From positions 1 through 6,805 of the forward strand of contig JAFUTM010000228.1 of assembly GCA_017484235.1 (NCBI GenBank): 6,805 bases of DNA. Reading direction: 5' to 3'. The translations under genes were made by a program, and so were the position numbers. This document shows, piece by piece, positions 1 to 6,185 of this stretch (position 1 is the first letter of the stretch; each line of letters opens with the position of its first letter). The stretch comes from Selenomonadaceae bacterium. Lineage in GTDB: Bacteria > Bacillota > Negativicutes > Selenomonadales > Selenomonadaceae. The notes under the pieces are model-generated. The model saw only the letters and a program-made list of their open reading frames with translations, had not been told where the DNA came from and ran no database searches.

Positions 1-1
1 C

Positions 2-682
2 AGTGGTCGTCAATATTTTTCATTGCTTAAATCATTTGAAAAATATAAGGACGAATTTTTATTTGTGGCTGAAAATGGCACGCTGGTTATGTATCAAGGT
101 GAAGAAATCTTTTCAAGCCCGCTTACTCATAAAGAAGCCGATGAAGTTCGAGAAATTACTAAAAATTTGCCGGATATTCTTCGCGTTTATTGCGGCAAGA
201 AAGATGCTTATATTCTTGAATCTCAAAATATACCTAAATATATCGCTGAGCTTGATAAATATTATACTAAACACGTTTGCGTTAATCGTTTTGAAGATGT
301 TGAGGATATACCTTTAAAGCTGGCTTACTTTGACATAACAGGTCATTCAGATGAAAACATCTATCGTCATATTAAACATTTAAATGGACCTTTGCAAGTC
401 GTTAAAAGCAGTGATAATTGGGTAGATGTGATGAACAATACCATTAATAAAGGCTTTGCTATCAAAAAAATTCAAGAAGGTCTTGATATAACGCCTGACG
501 AGTGTGCGGCTTTTGGTGATTATCTGAATGATGTGCAAATGTTACAGTCCGTTACTCACAGCTTTGCTATGTCGAACGCTCATCCTGATTTAAAGAAATT
601 TGCGAAATACGAAACGGCCAGTAACACTGAATGCGGTGTATTAGTCGGCCTCGAACGCTTAATGAATGAAGGTTTAATTTAA
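2..682 (+). CDS. Cof-type HAD-IIB hydrolase, C-terminal part (5' end outside window)
   Basis: Partial gene. The frame is open to the first base of the window and begins in SGRQYFSLL, the motif II (SGR) region of Cof-type HAD phosphatases, so the nucleophile motif DxDGT lies upstream of the window. The TTG at 23 is therefore only an internal codon. The middle (VAENGT..., about 60-400) would form the C2 cap. NKGFAIKKIQ (about 446-475) supplies the motif III lysine, and GDYLND (515-532) is motif IV, which binds Mg2+. The family dephosphorylates sugar phosphates and similar small metabolites in the cytoplasm; the substrate cannot be read from the sequence. The TAA stop shares its last A with the ispD ATG (TAATG), implying translational coupling. 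The family assignment is firm, the substrate unknown. Confidence 0.88.
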   Translation, partial: SGRQYFSLLKSFEKYKDEFLFVAENGTLVMYQGEEIFSSPLTHKEADEVREITKNLPDILRVYCGKKDAYILESQNIPKYIAELDKYYTKHVCVNRFEDVEDIPLKLAYFDITGHSDENIYRHIKHLNGPLQVVKSSDNWVDVMNNTINKGFAIKKIQEGLDITPDECAAFGDYLNDVQMLQSVTHSFAMSNAHPDLKKFAKYETASNTECGVLVGLERLMNEGLI

Positions 683-1377
683 TGGCAACGGCAATATTTC
701 CAGCGGCAGGGCAAAGTCGGCGAATGCAAAAGTTATTAACTTCAGTGACAAATAAAAATTTTTTGGAACTCAATGGATTTTCTATATTAATTCGTACATT
801 GCAGACATTTTCTAAGTCAGATAACATTGATTATTTAATTATTGCCGCTGCAGCTGATGAAATTGAAACGATAAATTCAATGCTCAATGATGTGTCAGAC
901 TTAAAACCATTTATCGTAGTTAAAGGCGGCAGCGAACGTCAATACTCAATTGCAAACGCGCTTAGAGAAGTGCCTACTGATTGTGAAATTATACTTGTAC
1001 ACGACGCGGCACGACCATTGATTGACGTTAAGACTATTGATAATGTAGTTGATGCGGCTAAGTTATATGGTGGTGCAATTGCCGCAGTGCCGGAAAAAAA
1101 TACTATTAAAGTCATTGATAAAGATAATTTTGTCATCAATACACCACAACGCTCACAACTTGTCTCCGTACAAACTCCACAGGGCTTCCAACGTGACATT
1201 TTAATTAAAGCCTACAAACAGGCGGAGCAGGATAATTTTCTTGGTACAGACGATTCAAGTCTTGTTGAGCGTCTCGGTTATAAAGTTAAAATTGTTAAAA
1301 GTGATTATTGTAATATTAAAATAACGACGCCTGAGGATATTTTGATCGCTGAGGCGTTTTTGAGGAGTAATGATTGA
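682..1377 (+). CDS. ispD: 2-C-methyl-D-erythritol 4-phosphate cytidylyltransferase
   Basis: Third step of the non-mevalonate isoprenoid pathway: it joins CTP and MEP to give CDP-ME plus pyrophosphate. The 231 residues match the usual length. The N-terminal nucleotide-binding loop is PAAGQSRRM (7-15) with the following lysine at K25 in NKNFLEL. Further marks are ERQYSIANAL (85-94), HDAARP (107-112), VPEKNTIKVI, QTPQGF, TDDSSLVE and NIKITTPED (211-219), whose K213 corresponds to the E. coli catalytic lysine. The ATG overlaps the upstream stop, and GAAGG at 668-672 is a ribosome binding site 9 bases away. The loop between RM and K25 is about four residues longer (QKLLTSVTN) than I recall for typical members. 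The gene lies directly before ispF, the enzyme two steps later in the pathway. Confidence 0.96.
   Translation: MATAIFPAAGQSRRMQKLLTSVTNKNFLELNGFSILIRTLQTFSKSDNIDYLIIAAAADEIETINSMLNDVSDLKPFIVVKGGSERQYSIANALREVPTDCEIILVHDAARPLIDVKTIDNVVDAAKLYGGAIAAVPEKNTIKVIDKDNFVINTPQRSQLVSVQTPQGFQRDILIKAYKQAEQDNFLGTDDSSLVERLGYKVKIVKSDYCNIKITTPEDILIAEAFLRSND
1362..1367 (+). promoter_or_regulatory. Ribosome binding site of ispF, ambiguous between two starts
   Basis: GAGGAG lies inside the last codons of ispD. It is 2 bases before ATG 1370 and 11 before ATG 1379, so spacing does not settle the start. Family alignment at the N terminus favours 1379. Confidence 0.55.
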
Positions 1378-1378
1378 T

Positions 1379-1852
1379 ATGGTTAGATTTGGAATAGGTT
1401 ACGATGTGCATAAATTTGCTGTAAATCGTAAACTGGTTTTGGGAAATGTTGAAATTGACTATCCAATTGGTTTAGAAGGTCATTCAGATGCTGATGTACT
1501 CCTCCACGCTATTATGGACGCACTTCTCGGTGCAGCGGCACTCGGTGATATTGGACAGCATTTTCCAGACACTGACAAAAAGATTAAAAATATTGACAGC
1601 GGTCAGCTTCTTGAGCACGTCAAATTAATGATTGATAAACAAAATTACAGAATTACTAACATTGATTCTATAGTTGTCGCTCAACAACCTAAATTAGCTC
1701 CATATATCTTGAAAATGCGCGAACGTATTGCGGAAATTCTCGACATTGATTTTGACCTTGTGAGTGTTAAGGCGACTACTGAAGAAGGTCTCGGCCTCGT
1801 CGGAAGTGAGCAGGGTATCGCTGCTTATGCTGTCGTTGGAATTGAAAGATAA
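1379..1852 (+). CDS. ispF: 2-C-methyl-D-erythritol 2,4-cyclodiphosphate synthase
   Basis: Cyclises CDP-ME 2-phosphate to MEcPP with release of CMP; a homotrimeric zinc enzyme of the MEP pathway. Using the ATG at 1379 the protein has 157 residues and begins MVRFGIGYDVHKF. The zinc ligands D9, H11 and H43 (in DVLLHAIMDALLGAAALGD) match the E. coli D8/H10/H42 pattern. GHSDADVLLH, HFPDTD and TTEEGLG are intact. Near the end the usual GRxEGI reads GSEQGI, a mild variant. An in-frame ATG at 1370 would add MID and overlap ispD by 8 bases. GGAG at 1364-1367 lies 2 bases from 1370 and 11 from 1379, neither ideal; I chose 1379 because family members have only a few residues before GYDVH. Confidence 0.95.
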   Translation: MVRFGIGYDVHKFAVNRKLVLGNVEIDYPIGLEGHSDADVLLHAIMDALLGAAALGDIGQHFPDTDKKIKNIDSGQLLEHVKLMIDKQNYRITNIDSIVVAQQPKLAPYILKMRERIAEILDIDFDLVSVKATTEEGLGLVGSEQGIAAYAVVGIER

Positions 1853-1873
1853 TTTTATACTATTAATGCGTTT

Positions 1874-1880
1874 GGAGTGA
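1874..1880 (+). promoter_or_regulatory. Ribosome binding site that sets the cysE start at TTG 1886
   Basis: GGAG at 1874-1877, continuing as GGAGTGA, lies 8 bases before TTG 1886. The in-frame GTG at 1877 overlaps this Shine-Dalgarno sequence, so it is an unlikely start. The ATG at 1866 is in another frame and stops after four codons. Confidence 0.65.
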
Positions 1881-1885
1881 ACAAT

Positions 1886-2770
1886 TTGAAATTTTTTGCA
1901 CGTATCAAGAAGGACATACGCGTCATTTTTGAGCGTGATCCGGCGGCCAAAAGTACTTTGGAAGTTTTATTTTGTTATTCTGGACTTCACGCAATTTGGC
2001 TGCATAGAATTTCTCACGCACTCTTTAAACGCGGCTGGATTGTAAGTGCTCGGTTAATTTCTAATTTGGGTAGATTTTTGACTGGAATAGAAATTCACCC
2101 TGGCGCGACGATTGGCGATGGACTTTTTATTGATCACGGAACCGGCATTGTCATTGGTGAGACGGCTGAAATTGGCAAAAACGTTACATTATATCAAGGC
2201 GTAACACTTGGCGGCACTGGAAAAGAAAAAGGCAAACGGCACCCAACAATCGGCAATAATGTCGTTGTTGCGTCCGGTGCTAAGGTTCTTGGCTCATTCA
2301 AAGTTGGAGATCACGCCAAAATCGGTGCCGGCTCCGTCGTCCTTAAAGAAGTGCCGCCTTATGCAACCGTCGTTGGTATTCCAGGCAGAATTGTTGTCCT
2401 GCACGGAAAAAGAATCCACAATGCCGAAGAGTATAAAAAAGTGTGGCTTGATTACTGCGAGTCGCGCGGCTATGATATAAATAATCCAGATGTACATAAA
2501 GAAATTTGCGACGAAATTGATGTTGATTTGGATCACGATATTCTACCGGACCCTGAAAAAGAAATGCTGGAAGTTATGTCGCGACAAATACAACGAATGG
2601 AAAAGCGCATAAGCGATCTGGAAAAACAACTTGAATCGGCAAAGGCAGCAATTTCCGCTGAATCAATGAGAACTTCAGCTGTCGAAGTCAAATTAGAAGA
2701 GAAACCGAAAATTGAAAATAATAACAATATGAAAATTTTAACTCTGCCCGTTCGTTCGCAAAAGAGTTAA
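1886..2770 (+). CDS. cysE: Serine O-acetyltransferase with insert and C-terminal coiled-coil tail
   Basis: Makes O-acetylserine from serine and acetyl-CoA, the committed step of cysteine synthesis. With the TTG start at 1886 it has 294 residues, against the roughly 220-250 usual for short Bacillota forms. The helical N-terminal domain reads FERDPAAKSTLEVL (15-28), YSGLHAIWLHR (31-41) and TGIEIHPGATIG (66-77). The left-handed beta-helix of hexapeptide repeats spans about 70-170 and carries the active-site pair D83-H84 in DHGTG, then GGTGKEKGKRHP (109-120) and IGAGSVV (146-152). After GKRI (174-177) comes an insert of about 35 residues (178-212), then the familiar DLDHDILPDP (214-223), a heptad-patterned helix (about 224-255) and a polar, Asn-rich tail. 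It lies 30 bases before cysS; the product of its pathway, cysteine, is the substrate of CysS. Confidence 0.95.
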   Translation: MKFFARIKKDIRVIFERDPAAKSTLEVLFCYSGLHAIWLHRISHALFKRGWIVSARLISNLGRFLTGIEIHPGATIGDGLFIDHGTGIVIGETAEIGKNVTLYQGVTLGGTGKEKGKRHPTIGNNVVVASGAKVLGSFKVGDHAKIGAGSVVLKEVPPYATVVGIPGRIVVLHGKRIHNAEEYKKVWLDYCESRGYDINNPDVHKEICDEIDVDLDHDILPDPEKEMLEVMSRQIQRMEKRISDLEKQLESAKAAISAESMRTSAVEVKLEEKPKIENNNNMKILTLPVRSQKS

Positions 2771-2800
2771 ATTTTTATTGACTAAAGAAGGTTACATATT

Positions 2801-4309
2801 ATGCTAAAAGTTTATAATACTATGACACGTAAAAAAGAAGACTTTCACCCTCTTGAAAAAAATAAGGTCAGTATTTACTGCTGCGGCGTGACACCTTATA
2901 ATGAACCGCACATTGGAAATGCCAGACCTTTTGTTACGTGGGACGCGATCCGTCGTTTTTTTTCTAAAAAGGGCTATTTTGTAAGGTACATTCAAAATTT
3001 TACTGATGTAGACGATAAAATAATAGCGGCGGCAAAACGCGAAGGTGCAACCTGGCGTGAAATTTCCAACCGTTATATTGAAGCATATTTCAATGCAATG
3101 GACGCGCTCAATATTCACCACGCTGACCTTTATCCTCGTGTTTCTGAAAATATGGCTGATATTATTGCAATGGTGCAGACGCTGATTGACAAAGGGTATG
3201 CATATGTTCTTGATAATGGCGATGTTTACTATGATGTTACTAAAGATGAGCAATACGGCAAGTTAAGCGGTCGTAAATTAGATGACAATGAAGCTGGTGC
3301 TCGAATTGAAATTGATGGACGCAAACATCACCCAATGGATTTTGCACTTTGGAAATCAGCAAAAGAAGGTGAGCCCTTCTGGGAAAGCCCTTGGGGCAAC
3401 GGTCGTCCAGGCTGGCATATTGAGTGCTCGGCAATGTCGCTCAAATATCTCGGTGAAAAATTTGACTTTCACGGTGGCGGATCTGATTTAATTTTTCCAC
3501 ATCACGAGAATGAAATTGCTCAGTCGCAGGCTGCAATTGGCGATGACCACAGTTTTGCACAGTATTGGCTGCATAATGGCTTTATTACAATTAATAGTGA
3601 AAAAATGAGCAAGTCAGCTGGCAATTTCTTCACCGTTAAAGATATTTTGGATAAATATCCTGGTGAAGTCATCCGCTTCTTTTTATTGCAGACACATTAT
3701 CGCAGTCCACTTGATTTCAGTGAAGAACGTATTAAAGAAGCTCAGACAGCGTTTAATCGTCTTGCAACGAGCAAGGATTATCTGTTTGACCTTATTAAAA
3801 AGATTGATGCCGGTGATGTAAGTGCAGACGGCAGAGGTCCTACTGCCATTACAGTATCTAAAGCCGGCGGGCTGGCTGAAATATCAGAACGCCTGCTTTC
3901 GGCATTTTATGATGCAATGGACGACGATTTTAATACGGCACTGGCAATCAGTCACATGTTTGAATTGTCGAAAGAGATTAATATTTATTATAATGAAATA
4001 ATGAATAGCGGCATACTCAGCGTTGGCGGCAGAATAAATGATATCGATGCGAAGATTATTTATCGCGTGCGTGATGTCTATATGGAAATGGCGGGCATAA
4101 TCGGCATATTTGAAAAAGCGGTTAAAGCTGTCGATGACAACGCAGAATTCAAACTCATTGATGATTTAATGGAAATTATTATTGCGAATCGACAGGCGGC
4201 TCGCGAAGCTAAAAACTGGGAAATTGCAGACGGTATACGCGATAAGCTGAAAGCTGCCGGTATTATTTTAGAGGATACTCCGCAAGGTGTCCGTTGGAAA
4301 CGAGTTTAA
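2801..4309 (+). CDS. cysS: Cysteinyl-tRNA synthetase
   Basis: Class I aminoacyl-tRNA synthetase that charges tRNA-Cys, cytoplasmic. It has 502 residues, somewhat longer than E. coli CysS (461). HIGH motif as HIGN (37-40) after YCCGVTPYNEP; KMSKS at 268-272. All four zinc ligands that recognise the cysteine thiol are present: C28, C209 (WHIECSAMS), H234 and E238 (in FPHHENE), the last three at E. coli numbering. The extra length lies partly around residues 333-360 (Gly/Ala-rich, DAGDVSADGRG...), between the catalytic core and the helical DALR region. The start is ATG 2801 with GAAGG at 2787-2791. The 30-base gap to cysE leaves no room for the T-box leader that often precedes cysE or cysS in Bacillota, so any cysteine-responsive control must lie upstream of the window or elsewhere. 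Confidence 0.98.
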   Translation: MLKVYNTMTRKKEDFHPLEKNKVSIYCCGVTPYNEPHIGNARPFVTWDAIRRFFSKKGYFVRYIQNFTDVDDKIIAAAKREGATWREISNRYIEAYFNAMDALNIHHADLYPRVSENMADIIAMVQTLIDKGYAYVLDNGDVYYDVTKDEQYGKLSGRKLDDNEAGARIEIDGRKHHPMDFALWKSAKEGEPFWESPWGNGRPGWHIECSAMSLKYLGEKFDFHGGGSDLIFPHHENEIAQSQAAIGDDHSFAQYWLHNGFITINSEKMSKSAGNFFTVKDILDKYPGEVIRFFLLQTHYRSPLDFSEERIKEAQTAFNRLATSKDYLFDLIKKIDAGDVSADGRGPTAITVSKAGGLAEISERLLSAFYDAMDDDFNTALAISHMFELSKEINIYYNEIMNSGILSVGGRINDIDAKIIYRVRDVYMEMAGIIGIFEKAVKAVDDNAEFKLIDDLMEIIIANRQAAREAKNWEIADGIRDKLKAAGIILEDTPQGVRWKRV

Positions 4310-4313
4310 TTTA

Positions 4314-4733
4314 ATGGACGATAATTTTAAAAAGTTTTGTGATAAAATAGATATAAGAACTTTGCAGCCTCTTGCGCTTGCGTATGTTGGCGATGCCTAC
4401 TTTCATCTATTTGTTAGGACTAAACTGCTGGTATATAAATACAAGGTAAATGATCTTAATAATCTGAGTTCAAAGATTGTTTCTGCCGTCTATCAGTCCA
4501 AAGCGTATCACGAGATCGAAAATACGCTTACTGAAGATGAGAAATACTTCTTTAAACGTGGGCGTAATGCAAAAAGCCGCTCCTCTCACAGTGCTACAAC
4601 AGCTGAATATCATAACAGTACTGGTTTTGAAGCTCTTCTGGGCGTTTTATTTCTGAAAAGTGATTATACCCGACTTAATGAAATCGCTGAGGCCGCTTTT
4701 AATTCGGCTATAAATGATATAATGGAGGAGTGA
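4314..4733 (+). CDS. mrnC: Mini-ribonuclease III (23S rRNA maturation)
   Basis: Double-strand-specific RNase of the RNase III catalytic family without a dsRNA-binding domain; in Bacillus it matures the 23S rRNA ends. It has 139 residues from ATG 4314. Signatures are PLALAYVGDAYFHLFVRTKLL (19-39) with the catalytic acid D27, RGRNAKS (82-88) and STGFEALLGVLFL (102-114) with E106. The start lies 4 bases after the cysS stop and has only a weak ribosome binding site (GAG 4302-4304), so translation is probably coupled to cysS. An in-frame GTG at 4287 inside cysS is less likely. The last 17 codons are repeated, diverged, at 5440-5490. rlmB would normally follow at once; here 1.66 kb of accessory genes intervenes. 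Confidence 0.95.
   Translation: MDDNFKKFCDKIDIRTLQPLALAYVGDAYFHLFVRTKLLVYKYKVNDLNNLSSKIVSAVYQSKAYHEIENTLTEDEKYFFKRGRNAKSRSSHSATTAEYHNSTGFEALLGVLFLKSDYTRLNEIAEAAFNSAINDIMEE
4681..4728 (+). repeat. Direct repeat, copy 1: 3' end of mrnC plus downstream Shine-Dalgarno
   Basis: Matches 5441-5488 without gaps at 39 of 48 bases; the final 20 bases (4709-4728, starting TATAAATG and ending GGAGG) are identical. This copy encodes the true end of MrnC (EIAEAAFNSAINDIMEE) and the ribosome binding site of the following gene. It also contains TGATATAAT (4715-4723), which fits an extended -10 promoter element. No good -35 is seen, and transcription from it would begin at or just after the Shine-Dalgarno, so promoter use is doubtful. 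Confidence 0.85.
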
Positions 4734-4738
4734 TAATA

Positions 4739-5008
4739 ATGGCAAATGAAGATAAAATTATTGAAATGCTTACAAATATTCAAAGTGATATTGCGACAAT
4801 GAAAGCTGATATTGATACTTTGAAAAATGGGAAAAAAAATAATATTGTCATAACTGAAGATGATAACGCCGAAACTAAAGAAGAAAGAATCAAAAAACAA
4901 CTTGACGCTTTAGACAAATTGGTAAATCTTCTTAATGACGAAGAAAAAGAAGCATTTGGAAAATTTATGGATGCCGAAGAAGAAAGGAAAGCGGCAATTT
5001 ATGGTTAG
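4739..5008 (+). CDS. Small coiled-coil protein, putative antitoxin of the downstream PIN toxin
   Basis: An 89-residue acidic and lysine-rich protein of no family I recognise. Residues 5-29 (DKIIEMLTNIQSDIATMKADIDTLK) show hydrophobic residues every three or four positions, as in a coiled coil. A polar linker (about 30-50) and a second helix follow, LDALDKLVNLLNDEEKEAFGKFMDAEEERKAA (about 55-86). No AbrB, ribbon-helix-helix, helix-turn-helix or Phd fold is apparent. The antitoxin role is inferred from position: it lies directly before a VapC-like gene and overlaps it by 8 bases, the usual order and coupling for such pairs. ATG 4739 is chosen because GGAGGAG (4724-4730) lies 8-10 bases before it; the in-frame GTG 4730 overlaps that site. 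It could also be an unrelated structural protein. Confidence 0.72.
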   Translation: MANEDKIIEMLTNIQSDIATMKADIDTLKNGKKNNIVITEDDNAETKEERIKKQLDALDKLVNLLNDEEKEAFGKFMDAEEERKAAIYG

Positions 5009-5396
5009 TCTGGATACAAATATAATCAGTGATATTTTGCGTGGAAGGCAAAACATAGTAACACGCTATGTAGAAGAAGCTAAAAAAGGTACTATTTTTG
5101 CAATTTGTGATGTTGTCTATTATGAGTTGGTACGCGGATTAAAATCTATTGGAGCGTCAAGTAAAATTAAAGAATTTATGAAGATGTATGAGGAAATGGA
5201 GCACTTGCCGCTAGATATGAAAGCAATAAATCAAGCTGTTGACATCTATGTAAACCTGCACAAAGGACAGCAAATAGAAGATAATGATATCTATATAGCG
5301 GCAATAGCAATGGCTAATGATTGTACACTTGTGACTGCCAATGAGAAACATTTCAGTCGCATTAATGGTTTGACTTACGAGAACTGGAGACTATAA
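5001..5396 (+). CDS. VapC-like PIN-domain ribonuclease toxin
   Basis: A complete 131-residue PIN domain, the fold of type II toxins that cleave tRNA or other RNA with Mg2+. The acidic site is visible: D5 in SLDTN, E42 in YYELVRG, D96 (with D94) in IEDNDIYIAAIA, and N114 in VTANEKHF, where N or D is usual. The ending FSRINGLTYENW is standard for VapC. ATG 5001 overlaps the preceding gene by 8 bases; AAAGGA at 4983-4988 is a somewhat distant ribosome binding site, so translation is probably coupled. All catalytic positions are intact, so the toxin should be active and the preceding small protein is the obvious neutraliser. The RNA target cannot be read from sequence. Accessory gene inserted in a housekeeping cluster. 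Confidence 0.92.
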   Translation: MVSLDTNIISDILRGRQNIVTRYVEEAKKGTIFAICDVVYYELVRGLKSIGASSKIKEFMKMYEEMEHLPLDMKAINQAVDIYVNLHKGQQIEDNDIYIAAIAMANDCTLVTANEKHFSRINGLTYENWRL

Positions 5397-5440
5397 TTAT
5401 TACATATATTGTGTTTCAAATGGTATATTGTTAATTTATG

Positions 5441-5488
5441 AAATCGATGAGATCGTTTTCAATACAATTATAAATGATATAATGGAGG
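5441..5488 (+). repeat. Direct repeat, copy 2: diverged remnant of the mrnC 3' end
   Basis: Ungapped 39/48 match to 4681-4728. Read in the mrnC frame from 5440 it gives EIDEIVFNTIINDIMEV followed by TAA (5491-5493), 11 of 17 residues identical to the MrnC tail. Weaker similarity may extend upstream to about 5412 with small gaps. The copy ends in GGAGG, which serves the ATG at 5496. It lies in the 99-base gap between the PIN gene and the DUF1919 gene. A short inverted repeat within it (CGAT/ATCG at 5445-5455, followed by TTTT) is too weak to call a terminator. Confidence 0.85.
5484..5488 (+). promoter_or_regulatory. Strong ribosome binding site of the DUF1919 gene
   Basis: GGAGG lies 7 bases before ATG 5496. 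It supports 5496 as the authentic start of the interrupted gene, rather than the later ATG at 5650, which has no comparable site. Confidence 0.75.
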
Positions 5489-5610
5489 TTTAATTATGAA
5501 TGTTATACTTTGGATTAACTCTCCAGATTCTCAATTCGCAGTAACTGCTATAAATATTTTAACCAGTAAATATAAAAATGTTAATATTATTGGTGCAACT
5601 AATATTGTAA

Positions 5611-5619
5611 CCCCCCCCC
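5611..5619 (+). repeat. Poly-C tract (nine C) at frameshift 1
   Basis: Nine consecutive C in otherwise AT-rich DNA, 39 codons into the DUF1919 gene. With nine C the frame ends at TGA 5625-5627; with eight (or eleven) it stays open into the long downstream frame. Such tracts are classical sites of slipped-strand mispairing. Confidence 0.9.
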
Positions 5620-5649
5620 ACATCTGAAGCTGACCATAATGAAAATGGT

Positions 5650-6165
5650 ATGATACAGATTATTGACAAAAAAGATATATCATCCTATGATTATGACGTT
5701 ATCGTTGTAGTTGATAGTGACAACTCTCTTATAAAAGATGTATCTCTTGTTTCTGTTCTAAAGGAAGCTGAAAAATTAAAATTAGATTCTGACAAAATTA
5801 TATTAGACATTACAATTTGTTTTCCAGGATTTTCACTTGAGCGTTATAAAAAGCTTCGCAAATCAAAATTGTCAATCTTGTCAATGAATTGCTGGGGCGG
5901 TATTATATATCATAATTTTGGGCAGCCATTTTTATCACCGACAATAAATATGTTTACTTCTGACAAAGATATGTTAAAATTCTTGCACAATCCACAATAT
6001 TATATTAATACAGAGCTAAGATTTTATGAAATGTGTTCCAATGATACGTTTAAAAATTTTCCGGTTTTTATGCTTAATGATGTTAAATGGATTATGAATC
6101 ATTATACAAATGATTTTGGCGGTAATATTGCCAGGAAAAATGGGAAGAGCGAAGACTTAGAATAA
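5650..6165 (+). pseudogene. Middle fragment of the DUF1919 gene (longest open piece)
   Basis: 171 codons from ATG 5650, carrying most of the DUF1919 core (NCWGGIIYH, SPTINMF, NPQYYINTELRFYEM, FPVFMLNDVKWIMNHY). The ATG is an internal methionine of the whole gene and has no clear ribosome binding site, so independent translation is doubtful. The last eight residues (NGKSEDLE) are out-of-frame sequence after the A5 frameshift. Confidence 0.7.
6136..6140 (+). other. Frameshift 2 of the DUF1919 gene, at a run of five A
   Basis: Before this point the middle frame encodes DFGGNIARK; after it the family motif W..R..RINW continues in the frame one base earlier. One additional A would restore continuity. 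The local sequence (GGAAAAAT) is not a good -1 ribosomal slippage heptamer, because the base before the run is G, so a mutation or sequencing error is more likely than programmed recoding. Confidence 0.75.
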
Positions 6166-6185
6166 ACTGGTTTAATCTGTTAGTT

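Noticed and set aside
23..682. HAD hydrolase starting at TTG 23
   Set aside because: The frame is open upstream to the window edge and reads SGRQYF, a conserved internal HAD motif. This is a truncated gene, not a start.
2771..2800. T-box riboswitch before cysS
   Set aside because: The gap is only 30 bases, far too short for a T-box leader.
2778..2818. TTGACT and TATAAT around the cysS start as a promoter
   Set aside because: The two hexamers are 29 bases apart, far from the 17 needed, and the TATAAT lies inside the cysS coding sequence.
567..3434. Minus-strand open frames at 567-827, 939-1199, 2294-2536, 2533-2727, 2804-3253 and 3240-3434
   Set aside because: All lie opposite well-identified genes, show no family motifs and have no supporting ribosome binding sites or context.
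5445..5459. Possible intrinsic terminator (CGAT/ATCG stem followed by TTTT) after the PIN gene
   Set aside because: The stem is only 4 bp with a 3-base loop and the T run is 4 bases. It falls within the mrnC tail repeat and is too weak to stop transcription.
6130..6145. Programmed -1 frameshift at the A run in the DUF1919 gene
   Set aside because: The run is five A preceded by G; the tRNA on AAA could not re-pair well one base back, and the run is too short for efficient transcriptional slippage.
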